NCBI RefSeq assembly: GCF_030283145.1
Contig: NZ_JASNWE010000004.1
Coordinates: 1 to 64,000, forward strand
Length of the DNA stretch: 64,000 nt
From: Actinomadura xylanilytica
Lineage (GTDB): Bacteria; Actinomycetota; Actinomycetes; Streptosporangiales; Streptosporangiaceae
Direction of reading: 5' to 3'
The notes beneath the pieces are model-generated. The model was not told the origin of the DNA, made no database searches, and saw nothing but the letters and a program-made list of their open reading frames with translations. Position 1 is the first letter of the stretch. Each line of letters starts with the position of its first letter. Positions 25,163-34,302 of the stretch are shown here, piece by piece. The position numbers and the translations under genes were made by a program.

Positions 25163-26473
25163 TCAGTCCGAGAAGATCGCGCGGCGCAGTGGGGGGAGGA
25201 CGCCGCACAGCCGGAAGAACGTCCGTGCGATGGTGCGGACCGCGCGGCTGGGCAGGGTGGCCAGGCGCAGGTACATGGTCGCGGCTCGCACGGCGGCGAA
25301 GCCGTTGTTCAACATCGCGCGCTCGTAGGCGGCGAGGGCGGGGAGCAGGTCGTCTTCACCCTGGCCGACTGCGATCAACGCGCGGCGCAGCGCGCCTGCG
25401 TCGTACAGCGCCGCGTTGCCGCCCAGACCGCCGACCGGCGGCATGGAGTGGATGGCATCGCCCAGCACGGTCACGTTCGTGGTCGGCCAAGGCTTCACCC
25501 GCTCGGCGGTGGCGAAATCGAATCGCTCGATGGTGTCGGCGGGCGTCTGGGCGATCAGCTCGCGCAGGTCGGGATGCCAGTCGGCCAGGCGAGAGGTGAC
25601 CAATTCGCGCAGCCGTTGCCCGCGCCCGCCCGCCGGGGCGTCGAGCAGGTCTGCGGGCAGCACGCGCCGGTGGGCGACGTAGGCCCACATGACGTAGTCG
25701 TCGTCTTTGGCGTCCTGGACGAGCAGTTCTGGGTCCAGGCCCACGGCCCGCATCTGGTCGCCGATGCGTTCGACGGTGGCCCCATCGGTCTCCCGGCGGC
25801 GGAACACCGCCGTGAACAGGAAGTCCCGCTTGGGCAGGAACATGTTCTTGGTGCTGGTCATCTCCTCGGGCAGCCACGCCGCCCCGTCGTCGAGCCGGAG
25901 TTTGCCGCCGATCCCGACGCCGGGTACGGGGGTCCGTCGCGCGTGTGGCAGCAGTTGCCGCCGCACGCGAGAGTTGACGCCATCCGCGCCGACCAGCAGG
26001 TCGCCGGTGGCCGAGGTGCCGTCGGCGAACTGGGCGGTGACGGTGCCGTCGGCGTTCTGCCGGTAGCCGGTGAACTCCTTGCCGAAGTGGACGACGTCGT
26101 CCAGACCGGCAAGCAACAGCCGCCGCAACGTGACGCGGCTGACCGCGTGCGTCTGTTCGGACGGGTCACGCTCTGCGGGCGGGGCGTCCTCCCGCATCAG
26201 CAGCCGGAGCCGCTCGGTGAACACCCCCATGCCGGGTCCGGGATCACCGGCGGTGGCCACCAGGACCTGCCACAGGTGCGCGGGAAGGCAGTCGTGCAGC
26301 GCCCGGCTACCGACTGGTTCGATGTTGAGCCGGTATCCCTGCAACCGGGCATCGGGCGCGGCGTCGCGTTCGAAAACCGCGACGTCGATCCCGGCGGCGT
26401 GCAGGCCCTGCGCCAGGCACAGGCCGCCGATGCCGGCCCCGACGATGACGGCCCGGAGTGGACGTGTGGACAT
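25163..26473 (-). CDS. FAD-dependent monooxygenase (aromatic hydroxylase type)
   Basis: 436 aa from ATG 26473. The N-terminal FAD-binding Rossmann motif AVIVGAGIGGLCLAQGL with FERDAAPD, the DG motif LLVGADGVNSRVRRQL, and the GD motif VTVLGDAIHSMPPVGGLGGN are all present in order, as in group A flavoprotein monooxygenases of tetracycline- or salicylate-hydroxylase type. The C-terminal 60 residues are basic and hydrophobic (YLRLATLPSRAVRTIARTFF) and could touch the membrane. It follows the TetR gene by 31 bp on the same strand, so the palindromic operator upstream probably controls both. The substrate may be a drug or aromatic metabolite exported or detoxified on induction; unproven. Confidence 0.9.
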   Translation of the reverse strand: MSTRPLRAVIVGAGIGGLCLAQGLHAAGIDVAVFERDAAPDARLQGYRLNIEPVGSRALHDCLPAHLWQVLVATAGDPGPGMGVFTERLRLLMREDAPPAERDPSEQTHAVSRVTLRRLLLAGLDDVVHFGKEFTGYRQNADGTVTAQFADGTSATGDLLVGADGVNSRVRRQLLPHARRTPVPGVGIGGKLRLDDGAAWLPEEMTSTKNMFLPKRDFLFTAVFRRRETDGATVERIGDQMRAVGLDPELLVQDAKDDDYVMWAYVAHRRVLPADLLDAPAGGRGQRLRELVTSRLADWHPDLRELIAQTPADTIERFDFATAERVKPWPTTNVTVLGDAIHSMPPVGGLGGNAALYDAGALRRALIAVGQGEDDLLPALAAYERAMLNNGFAAVRAATMYLRLATLPSRAVRTIARTFFRLCGVLPPLRRAIFSD

Positions 26474-26504
26474 GAGATGTTCCTCCTGGGGGGCAGACCG
26501 GGGG

Positions 26505-27077
26505 TCAGGTGCGGATCAGCAGCTGATCGAGCAGTTCGAGGACGTCGCCGGCGCGGCTGGAAGCCAGGCTCGCTCCCTTGACGGTGGCGATGACCAGCTC
26601 CGCTCCCGTTGCCGGATCGAGGCCCGGGCCCAGCGCTCCGGCCGCGGCGGCATCGGTCAGCAGAGCGCGCAGTGAGTTCCGCCAGCCTTCCTCCCGGCTG
26701 GCGATGATCTCCCGCAGCTCGGAGTCGCGCCGGGCCCGCAGATCCAACTCGCGCAGGACGATGTGGAGCTCGGGCTGGTCGGCGATCTTCTGGCGGAGCG
26801 TGGCCAGATGGTCCCGCAGGCGCTCAACGGGGCCGCCGTCCGGTGGTGTGGTCGACCGGAACTGCCCGGTGGCGTAGTCCACGACCGCCACCACCAGATC
26901 CTGCTTGGTGGGGAAGTGGTGATGGATCGAGGAGTGGTCGATACCCACTTGGGCGGCCACGTCCCGCATCCGCAACCGCTCGAACCCGCCTTCGGCCAGA
27001 CACTGGTACGCCGCCTGCACCAGCGCGTTCCGACGCTCCGGACCAGCCGGTGGCCTGCCTCGTCGTGTCGCCGCCAT
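26505..27077 (-). CDS. TetR-family repressor
   Basis: 190 aa. ATG 27077 (MAATRRGRPPAGPERRNALV) is preferred to ATG 27089 because GGAGG lies 6 nt before it and the earlier ATG sits inside the palindrome. The N-terminal helix-turn-helix is typical (LRMRDVAAQVGIDHSSIHHH followed by FPTKQDLVVAVVD). The C-terminal ligand-binding helices have no named subfamily. It should bind the 30-bp palindrome overlapping its own start region, repressing itself and the downstream FAD monooxygenase. Confidence 0.92.
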   Translation of the reverse strand: MAATRRGRPPAGPERRNALVQAAYQCLAEGGFERLRMRDVAAQVGIDHSSIHHHFPTKQDLVVAVVDYATGQFRSTTPPDGGPVERLRDHLATLRQKIADQPELHIVLRELDLRARRDSELREIIASREEGWRNSLRALLTDAAAAGALGPGLDPATGAELVIATVKGASLASSRAGDVLELLDQLLIRT

Positions 27078-27087
27078 GCCCGCCTCC

Positions 27088-27117
27088 ATTAATCCACCAA
27101 CCAGTTGGTGGATTAAT
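27088..27117. promoter_or_regulatory. TetR operator: 30-bp perfect palindrome
   Basis: ATTAATCCACCAAC and its exact complement GTTGGTGGATTAAT flank a 2-nt centre (CA). It lies 11 bp upstream of the TetR start and is AT-rich for this genome. Size and position fit a TetR dimer site (possibly two dimers). Confidence 0.88.
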
Positions 27118-27427
27118 ATCAGGCGAGCCGATGCGACGTCAATCCGATTGGTGAAGCGGCAGCGGCGGCGGACGCCTCGGGGTATGACTTTCGGAACTTG
27201 AGGGCGGGGGAATCTTCAGCGGTAGCTGGCGGGCCGGGCCGCAGCCTTGCGAAACTGGCTTATATGGTGTCGGCAAACGAACGGTTGACGACAGGCGCCG
27301 CACGCGTCCAATGGACCCTGCCGGACCAGGGCTCGACGGCCGCGCCGATCCAATCGGATCCAATGCCGATTCATGACAGGTTTGACGACCGAAAGTAGCC
27401 GTTCCAGCCCACCGGAAGGCTCCCTCG
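27118..27427. other. Intergenic, no gene recognised
   Basis: Between the TetR operator and the serine recombinase. No domain or RNA gene was seen; a promoter for the recombinase is expected here but not identified. Confidence 0.4.
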
Positions 27428-28345
27428 ATGGCGAACCTGGTCTACAAACGGGTCTCCACCGACCAGCATTCCACCGCCCGGCAGAACCTCGTCCTGGCCG
27501 AGGCCCAGATCGAGAACCCGGTCGTCTTCGAGGAACAGGCCGGGACCTCCAGCCGCCTGCACCCGCTCCAGCGCCCCAGGTTCGGTGAACTGCTCACCTA
27601 TGCCCGGCCCGGCGACACCGTGCACATCTCCGAGATGTTCCGCCTGGTGCGCGGCACCGGCCACATCCTCGACGTCCTGGACGTGCTGCACCGCGATCGA
27701 CTGGCCCTGCGCATCCACGACGGCGCGTTCTCGGGCATGGGCCTCACCGCCCGCCACCCCCGCACCGGCCAGCTGCTGTCCACGGTGAAGTTCATCGTGC
27801 AGACCCTGGCCGCCGCCGGCGAACTCCAACGCGACCTGCAACGCGAGCTCACCTACGACGGACTACGCGCCGCCAAGGCCAAGGGCGACAAGGGCGGCCG
27901 CCGCCCCGCTATCACCGCCGTCACGATCGGCGTTGTCCGCACCGCCTACTCCGACGGCACCTCGACCGCCGCCCTGGCCCGAGAGCACGGCGTCAGTCGC
28001 GGCGCCTGCTGCACCGCCGTCGCCAACCTCATGCCGGCCCACAACGCCAGCGGCCAGGCGGTAGCCCCTGCCCCCGAACTGCCGGTCACCCTCGACATGC
28101 CCAGCAAGGTCGCCGACTTCATTCGCGCGGTCGACCTGGACGACGTCGAGCGGGCCGTGCTCGACCACGGCCAAGCGGTGCGGCGCGGCCAGGGCTACAC
28201 CCTGCACGTCAGCGCCGCACCCGCAGTCCACCGCCGACTCCAAGGCCACTGCCCTGCCCCTCGGCGCAGCCCCGGCCACCCCCGCCCAACGCAAGGCCCG
28301 CCGCGAGCACGAAACCCGCGTCAACCCCGAACCAGGGGTGAATAA
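27428..28345 (+). CDS. Serine recombinase/resolvase
   Basis: 305 aa, ATG 27428. The N-terminal catalytic domain (about 1-145) has the nucleophile in YKRVSTDQHSTARQN (Ser 10) and the Arg-rich active site in FRLVRGTGHILDVLDVL. A helix-turn-helix follows (STAALAREHGVSRGACCTAV, about 180-200). About 60 further residues (VADFIRAVDLDDVERAVLDH) form a C-terminal domain not found in small resolvases. The last 40 residues are Pro/Arg-rich and look like a shifted frame, so the native stop may be earlier in another frame. It could resolve or invert DNA within the island. No cross-over site was recognised. Confidence 0.85.
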   Translation: MANLVYKRVSTDQHSTARQNLVLAEAQIENPVVFEEQAGTSSRLHPLQRPRFGELLTYARPGDTVHISEMFRLVRGTGHILDVLDVLHRDRLALRIHDGAFSGMGLTARHPRTGQLLSTVKFIVQTLAAAGELQRDLQRELTYDGLRAAKAKGDKGGRRPAITAVTIGVVRTAYSDGTSTAALAREHGVSRGACCTAVANLMPAHNASGQAVAPAPELPVTLDMPSKVADFIRAVDLDDVERAVLDHGQAVRRGQGYTLHVSAAPAVHRRLQGHCPAPRRSPGHPRPTQGPPRARNPRQPRTRGE

Positions 28346-28390
28346 TCAGCGGCAAATCTTCCGGAACTCAAACCCGGAAAGCGTGTACCG

Positions 28391-29408
28391 CTCGATTATT
28401 GAGTTGCGTGGCCTGAGCCGTTGTTATGCGGCGTGATGATATTCGTTGATCACACCCTTCACGACGGATCTTCGTCGGATGGATCGCCGACCGTTGAGTT
28501 CAACCGGGTCCTGGACGGGCTGGGCTTGGGGGTCCGGGGGGCATTTCATCCGCGGCGTTCGCGGCAGGGTCCTGACGATCCGAAGCCCTTCGGCTTTGAA
28601 CACCTCATCGAACGCGGCGGTGAGAACCGGATCACGGTCGTGGATCAGAAACCGTAGCGCGCCGATACGATCCCCCAACTCCATGGCCAGGTTGCGGGCC
28701 TGCTGCACCGCCCACGCTCCGGTCGGGTGCGCGGTCACTCCGGCCAGATGCAGCCTGCGGGTGCCGTGCTCGATTAACACCAGCACATACAGCCGCTTGA
28801 GCAGGACCGTCTCCACCACCAGGAAGTCGCACGCGATGATCGCATGCGCCTGAGCAGCCAGGAACTGCCGCCAGGTCGGCCCGCCCCGGCGAGGCGCGGG
28901 ATCGACACCGGCAGCGTGCAGGATCTCCCACCCCGTCGACGCGGCGACCGTGTACCCGAGACGGGCCAACTCGCCTTGGATCCGCCGGTGCCCCCACGTC
29001 GCGTTCTCCCTCGCCATCTGCAGGATCAGCATCCTGACCGCCGCACCTGTGCGGGGGCGACCTGGGCGCCGCCGATCGGTGAAGGTCCACTTACGGGCGA
29101 CGAGGTCACGGCGCCAGCGCAGGATCGTCGCCGGAACAACCGGAAAGAGTTCGGCCCACCGCCGGCGGTGGGACCAGCCGGGACAACGCAGCAAACCAGA
29201 GCCGGTCGCCATGACCCCAGCGCGGCCGACCTGCGACCTGACGGCGCAACACCTGGTTCTCGTGACGGAGCACCAGCAACTCGACGTCCTCGGACAGATC
29301 AGACCGGACCAGCACCACCAGCAGCCCGAGCAAGCCCCGAACCGCCCGGTACAACACCGACAACAACACCTCGAGAGGATCGCAGTGCCTGCCGTAGCCC
29401 CGCAGCAA
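28391..29408 (-). pseudogene. IS3/IS481-like integrase-core transposase, frameshift and C-terminal deletion
   Basis: The N-terminus from about 29408 reads VLLSVLYRAVRGLLGLLVVL and LLVLRHENQVLRRQVAGRPR. The frame shifts near 29165, and the catalytic part follows: RRRWAELFPVVPATILRWRR, MARENATWGHRRIQGELARL, ACDFLVVETVLLKRL (first Asp) and RFLIHDRDPVLTAAF (second Asp). After RIVRTLPRTPRM about 70 codons are missing, including the third acidic residue, and the sequence jumps to ELNGRRSIRRRSVVKGVINE then stop at about 28424. The element end CTCGATTATTGAGTT lies at 28391. Two other relics (34.7-35.2 and 45.9-46.2 kb) belong to the same family. Confidence 0.85.
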
Positions 29409-29697
29409 AATCCCAGCTCAGAGCACGAAACCAAGTATTCGAGCGGTACACGGTCCAGGTTCCAGCGATAGGCCTGCTGGCACGGACTGTCAGCGTCCTG
29501 CCCGCCAGTCGCCGGGTGTTGGATCCAAGCGGCGGGCGAGGCCAGCCGCTTGGAGTTCGCGGTGCAGGTCAGGAGGCTTACGGGCGGCGGGTTCGGGACG
29601 AACCGGGTAACATCGATCACATCTCGGCACGCCAACCTCATCTGACAGCGCCGCATCTCATTCAGGACGGGCCGATCACGACGGTCGCGCATCGAGG

Positions 29698-30129
29698 ATG
29701 AAAGCGGAGTTCATGCAGAAGATCATGATCACTGCAGTGGCGGCCGTGCTGACGCTCGTCCTGACAGCCTGTAACGGCGCCGGCGAATCCGCGGCGGAGC
29801 CCTCGTCGCCCGCCGACTCCGCACCCGCGACGGTGGGCACCCCCGCTCCTGAAGGCTCGGGCGCCTCGGCGGACAAGCGGATCGGGTCGGTGTGGGGTCG
29901 GCTGCACCACTTGACGATGGGCAGGTTCATCGTCGACGACGTCGCCTTCTATACCAGCAACGAGACCGTCCTGTACGTCGCCGGAGGCAAATGCCCGAAC
30001 GGCTCCGCTCCGATCAATGTCAGCAAATGCTCAATGGCCGGGTTCGAAGAGTGGATAAAATCCACACCGCACAACGCCATCGTGCGCTTTCACGGTCAGG
30101 TCGCCACCCTCATCCGCGAGACGCAGTAG
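29698..30129 (+). CDS. Small secreted lipoprotein, unknown
   Basis: 143 aa from ATG 29698, or 138 from ATG 29713 (MQKIMITAVAAVLTLVLTAC). A lipoprotein signal with lipobox LTAC is clear, then a Ser/Ala/Pro-rich linker of about 35 residues, then a compact domain of about 85 residues with two Cys (GGKCPNGSAPINVSKCSMAG), probably a disulfide. No family recognised. It sits between IS relics inside the island; there is no operon partner. Confidence 0.65.
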   Translation: MKAEFMQKIMITAVAAVLTLVLTACNGAGESAAEPSSPADSAPATVGTPAPEGSGASADKRIGSVWGRLHHLTMGRFIVDDVAFYTSNETVLYVAGGKCPNGSAPINVSKCSMAGFEEWIKSTPHNAIVRFHGQVATLIRETQ

Positions 30130-30138
30130 CACCTGCCC

Positions 30139-30426
30139 TCAACCGGTCGTAGCAATTGATTCTTCCGGCTGTAGTTCTTCTCGGGAGCTCGGCCGGGGGA
30201 CTGCTGTGGGGGTGTGCACCTGCACCGACCCGGTACTGCACCCCGGGCATGCCGCCGAGCCGTCGGGTGTCCGTGCCCGCACCCAGATCAGCTCGCCTTG
30301 GCCCACCACATCCTCAACGACCGGCGGGGGCGGTCCAGAGAACAACAGCTTCACAAGATCGTTGATCTCCTGTGTGACCGATCGCGACACCTTGAAACCA
30401 GGCCGCCGCCACCGAATATACAACAA
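30139..30426 (-). pseudogene. ISL3-family transposase, N-terminal fragment
   Basis: Reads INDLVKLLFSGPPPPVVEDV, then GELIWVRARTPDGSAACPGC, the N-terminal region and first CxxC of the zinc-binding domain of ISL3 transposases. It then degenerates (HTPTAVPRPSS). The rest of the roughly 400-residue protein is absent. Confidence 0.7.
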
Positions 30427-30582
30427 AGCCCAAAGAGCGATATAGCCATTACCTGGACAGACCCCGACTTACGGAAGCGTAGTGCTCGATCCGAAAGGAC
30501 GGATGGGTACCGAAATTCTGCAGGGCGAGCTCGTGGTGAACTTCGCTCGTTTGGGTGGCGTCACACCCGTTGGTGATCGATT

Positions 30583-33500
30583 GTGACGTTGTTGGTTCCA
30601 CATGAGGCCGGCGGGTGCCGGCCGGGGCTCGGGGAAGGGGTGTCGGGGTTGGTGGATCGGTTGGTGCCGGGAGATCCGGAGCGGGTCGGGGAGTTCTGGC
30701 TTGCGGGTCGGCTGGGTGCGGGTGGGCAGGGTGTGGTGTACGAGGCTTATGGGCCTGATGGGGCACGGGTGGCGGTCAAAGTACTGCACAGTGCGTCGGA
30801 CTCGCCGCAGGATCTGGAGCAGATGGGGACCGAGGCGCGTGCGGCGCAGCGGGTCGCCTCGTTCTGTACCGCGCGGATCGTGCAGGTGCGGTTGAAGCCG
30901 CCGCGGCCCTACATCGTCAGTGAGTACATCGACGGGGTGAGTCTGCAGGCCGCCGTGACCGGGGCCGGTGACCGGCAGCCGCGCCGGTTCGGCGGGGATG
31001 AGCTGCACCGGCTGGGGATCGGGATCGCGACGGCGTTGACGGCGATCCATCAGGCCAGGGTGGTGCACCGCGATCTGAAACCAGGCAATGTGATGCTGGG
31101 GCCCGATGGTCCCAGGTTGATCGATTTCGGGATCGCGCGAGTTGTGGAGACCCACTCGGCCCCTCAGGGCGGCGGGCTGGTCGGGACGCTGCGGTACATG
31201 GCGCCGGAGGTGTATGCGGGTAAGCGGGCGGGGGCCGAGGCCGATGTGTTCGCCTGGGGCGCGATCATGGTATTCGCCGCCACCGGGCGGCACGCCTTCA
31301 CCGGCAGCGACCTGCCGCAGATTGCTCATCAGGTCCGCAGCCACGAGCCCGACCTGTCGGCGCTGCCCGAACCGCTACGTGCGCTGGTGGCCGCGGCACT
31401 GGACAAAGATCCGCTGCGACGCCCGTCGGCGCGGGCGATCCTGGCGGCACTGACCGGCGATCCCAACCAGGACACCGGCGAACCGCAGAACCTGGTCAGG
31501 TGGGCGGCCGGGCGGGCCGCCCCGCACAGCGGATGGCAACCGGGCGACCCGGCACTGGGGAAACTCGCCGAGGACATCTACAGCGACCTGCCGTCCGAAG
31601 AGCAGCGCCTGGTCCCCGAGGTGTTCCTACGGTGTGTGGTGCCCGGAGAGGAGACGGGGGAATGGTCCATCCGCCCGGTGCCGGCAAGGGAGTTGTTCGA
31701 CCGTCCTGAGCCTGCCGCGCTGGAGCGGGTGGTACGGGCGTTCGCGCCCCTGCTGACCATCACCGGTGATCACACGCCGGACCCTGCCGGACCACAGCCG
31801 TCCCCGCGACCGGCCGAGCGGGTCCTTTTGACCCGCCCGGCGCTGCCGCGGGCCTGGCCCCGACTCCACGACTGGCTCGACAGCCATCGCCAGGACCTGG
31901 CTGCCCACCACCGCCTCCGCCAGGCCGCTCACACCTGGGACAGCAACGGTCGACGCCGCGGTGACGTGCTGACCGGCATCAATCTCGATCAAGCCATGCG
32001 CTGGGCCGGCACCGGGCACCCGCCCTTCCCCAACCGTGCCGAGCGCGGCCTGCTGGACGCCAGCACCCGTACCCAGACCGCCCGCACCCGCCGCACCCGC
32101 ATCGCCGCCCTGCTGCTGGCCGTCGCCACCCTGCTGTCCCTCACCGCGACCGGATGGGCCGTCCAGGCGCAACACACCGCGACCCGGCAACGCGACACAG
32201 CCACCCGCCAACGCGACACCGTCGTGTCCGACCAGCTCCTCACACGAGCGAAGCAGGCCACCGACCCGACGGTTTCGGCGCTCCTTGCCGTAGCGTCCCG
32301 GCGCTTCCGGCAAACCCCCGAAAACCGCGCCGGCCTTCTCGACATTCTGGCCAAACCAGAACGCGCGGTCCTCAAAAGTCACACCGGCGATGTGGATTCG
32401 GTGGCGTTCAGTCCCGACGGCACCACCCTGGCCACCGGCAGCGGCGACAAGACCGCGCGGTTGTGGAACGCGCGCACCCACCAATCCATCTCCCTCACCG
32501 GTCATACGGCCCCCGTGGAGTCGGTGGCGTTCAGTCCCGACGGCACCACCCTGGCCACCGGCAGCGGCGACAAGAGCGTGCGGTTGTGGAATGTGAAAAC
32601 TCACAAACCGATCGGCACGCCCCTCACCGGCCACACCGACTCCGTGGAGTCGGTGGCGTTCAGTCCCGACGGCACCACCCTGGCCACCGGCAGCAGCGAC
32701 GGAACCGCGCGGTTGTGGAACGTGAACATCCGCCAGCCGACCAGCGCACCCCTCACCGGCCACACCGGCATCGTGGACTCGGTGGCGTTCAACCATGACG
32801 GCACCACCCTGGCCACCGGCAGCGGCGACAAGACCGTGCGGTTGTGGAATGTCAACACCCACAAACCGGTCGGCACACCCCTCACCGGCCACACCAGCGA
32901 TGTGTTGTCGGTGGCATTCAGTCCCGACGGCACCACCCTGGCCACCGGCAGCAGCGACAAGACCGCACGGTTGTGGAACGTGAACACCCACAAACCGACC
33001 GGCAAGCCCCTCACCGGCCACACCAGCATCGTGGACTCGGTGGCGTTCAACCATGACGGCACCACCCTGGCCACCGGCAGCTACGACAAGACCGTGCGGT
33101 TGTGGAACGTGAAAACTCACAAACCGATCGGCACACCCCTGACCGGCCACACCGACTCCGTGGAGTCGGTGGCGTTCAGTCCCGACGGCACCACCCTGGC
33201 CACCGGCAGCAGCGACGGGACCATGCGGTTGTGGAACGTGCACACCCACCAGCCGACCGGCAAACCCCTCACCGGCCACGATGTGGGTTCGGTGGCGTTC
33301 AGTCCCGACGGCCGTACCCTCGCCACCGTCGGCAGCACGGACGACACAGTGTGGTTGTGGGATGCGCGCACCCGCGAACCGATCGGCGAACTCTTCACTG
33401 ATGACCAAGACACCGAGCAGGTGGTGTCGGTGGCGTTCAGCCCAGACGGACGTACCCTGGCAACCGGCGGCTATTTCGCCACCGTGCGGTTGTGGAATGT

Positions 33501-34302
33501 GAGTTCCCGCCAGCCGATCGGTGAACCCATCACCCACAGTGGCGGAGTTTATTCGTTGGCGTTCAGTCCCGACGGCACTACTCTGGCCACCGGCAGCATC
33601 GGCATGGACGATAAACTCAACCCCGGCAGAGCCGACAGGGAGTCCCTGCGGTTGTGGAATGTACGAGACCACCGCCAGGTCGGTAAATCCATCACCAGTT
33701 ACAACGTGTATTCGTTGGCGTTCAGCCCAGACGGCCACACCATTGCCACCGGGAGCTACGACAAAACCGTGCGTTTGTGGAATGTACGCGACCACAAACC
33801 GACCAGTAAACCCCTCACCGGCTACCCCAGCATCGTGGATTCGTTAGCGTTCAGCCCAGACGGCCATACCGTGGCCACCGCCGGCGGGAACGAGGAGAAG
33901 AACGTGTGGTTGTGGGATGTGCGCAACCAGCAGCCGATCGGCGCACCCCTCACCGGCCACACCGACTTCGTGGAGTCGGTGGCGTTCAGTCCCGACGGCA
34001 CCACCCTGGCCACCGGCAGCAGCGACAAGACCATGCGGTTGTGGGATGTGCGCACCCACCAGCCGATCGGCGCACCCCTCACCGGCCACACCGGCAGCGT
34101 GGAGTCGGTGGCGTTCAGTCCCGACGGCCACACCATTGCCACGGGGAACCCCGACGGCATTGGGTGGTTGTGGGATGTAGCGATGCCCGAGGACAAGGAG
34201 CTTGCCGGTTTCGCCTGTGAAATGGCTGCGCGTACGCTGACACACCAGGAATGGACCCAGTACACGCCACCCGAGGTCAAGTTCCGTAAGGTCTGTACCT
34301 GA
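30583..34302 (+). CDS. Ser/Thr kinase with 14 near-identical WD40 repeats
   Basis: 1,239 aa (GTG 30583; no strong ribosome site). Kinase domain about 35-290: G-loop LGAGGQGVVYE (44-54), Lys in VAVKVL (66), VVHRDLKPGNVML (catalytic Asp near 164), DFGIARV (about 180), and GTLRYMAPE. A linker (300-500) with WPRLHDWLDSHRQDLAAHHR precedes a membrane helix at about 507-527 (IAALLLAVATLLSLTATGWA). Residues about 600-1205 are 14 WD40 blades, two seven-bladed propellers if folded normally. Blades 1-7 and 13-14 are nearly identical in DNA (unit VAFSPDGTTLATGS). It lies just inside the right att site. A sensor kinase with a rapidly diversifying extracellular or cytosolic recognition surface is likely; topology across the helix is uncertain. 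Confidence 0.92.
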   Translation: MTLLVPHEAGGCRPGLGEGVSGLVDRLVPGDPERVGEFWLAGRLGAGGQGVVYEAYGPDGARVAVKVLHSASDSPQDLEQMGTEARAAQRVASFCTARIVQVRLKPPRPYIVSEYIDGVSLQAAVTGAGDRQPRRFGGDELHRLGIGIATALTAIHQARVVHRDLKPGNVMLGPDGPRLIDFGIARVVETHSAPQGGGLVGTLRYMAPEVYAGKRAGAEADVFAWGAIMVFAATGRHAFTGSDLPQIAHQVRSHEPDLSALPEPLRALVAAALDKDPLRRPSARAILAALTGDPNQDTGEPQNLVRWAAGRAAPHSGWQPGDPALGKLAEDIYSDLPSEEQRLVPEVFLRCVVPGEETGEWSIRPVPARELFDRPEPAALERVVRAFAPLLTITGDHTPDPAGPQPSPRPAERVLLTRPALPRAWPRLHDWLDSHRQDLAAHHRLRQAAHTWDSNGRRRGDVLTGINLDQAMRWAGTGHPPFPNRAERGLLDASTRTQTARTRRTRIAALLLAVATLLSLTATGWAVQAQHTATRQRDTATRQRDTVVSDQLLTRAKQATDPTVSALLAVASRRFRQTPENRAGLLDILAKPERAVLKSHTGDVDSVAFSPDGTTLATGSGDKTARLWNARTHQSISLTGHTAPVESVAFSPDGTTLATGSGDKSVRLWNVKTHKPIGTPLTGHTDSVESVAFSPDGTTLATGSSDGTARLWNVNIRQPTSAPLTGHTGIVDSVAFNHDGTTLATGSGDKTVRLWNVNTHKPVGTPLTGHTSDVLSVAFSPDGTTLATGSSDKTARLWNVNTHKPTGKPLTGHTSIVDSVAFNHDGTTLATGSYDKTVRLWNVKTHKPIGTPLTGHTDSVESVAFSPDGTTLATGSSDGTMRLWNVHTHQPTGKPLTGHDVGSVAFSPDGRTLATVGSTDDTVWLWDARTREPIGELFTDDQDTEQVVSVAFSPDGRTLATGGYFATVRLWNVSSRQPIGEPITHSGGVYSLAFSPDGTTLATGSIGMDDKLNPGRADRESLRLWNVRDHRQVGKSITSYNVYSLAFSPDGHTIATGSYDKTVRLWNVRDHKPTSKPLTGYPSIVDSLAFSPDGHTVATAGGNEEKNVWLWDVRNQQPIGAPLTGHTDFVESVAFSPDGTTLATGSSDKTMRLWDVRTHQPIGAPLTGHTGSVESVAFSPDGHTIATGNPDGIGWLWDVAMPEDKELAGFACEMAARTLTHQEWTQYTPPEVKFRKVCT
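32390..33290 (+). repeat. Direct repeats of about 129 bp encoding WD40 blades
   Basis: Seven consecutive 43-codon units share long exact blocks such as GTGGCGTTCAGTCCCGACGG and CACCCTGGCCACCGGCAGC. Two units use an AACCATGACGG variant instead of AGTCCCGACGG. Identity at third codon positions indicates recent duplication or gene conversion. Confidence 0.9.

Noticed and set aside
32390..33290. CRISPR-like regular repeats
   Set aside because: Units are about 129 bp, coding, without spacers; they are WD40 blades.
31627..33795. 722-codon minus-strand frame with repeating sequence
   Set aside because: Antisense of the WD40 repeats of the 1,239-aa kinase; the periodicity is inherited.
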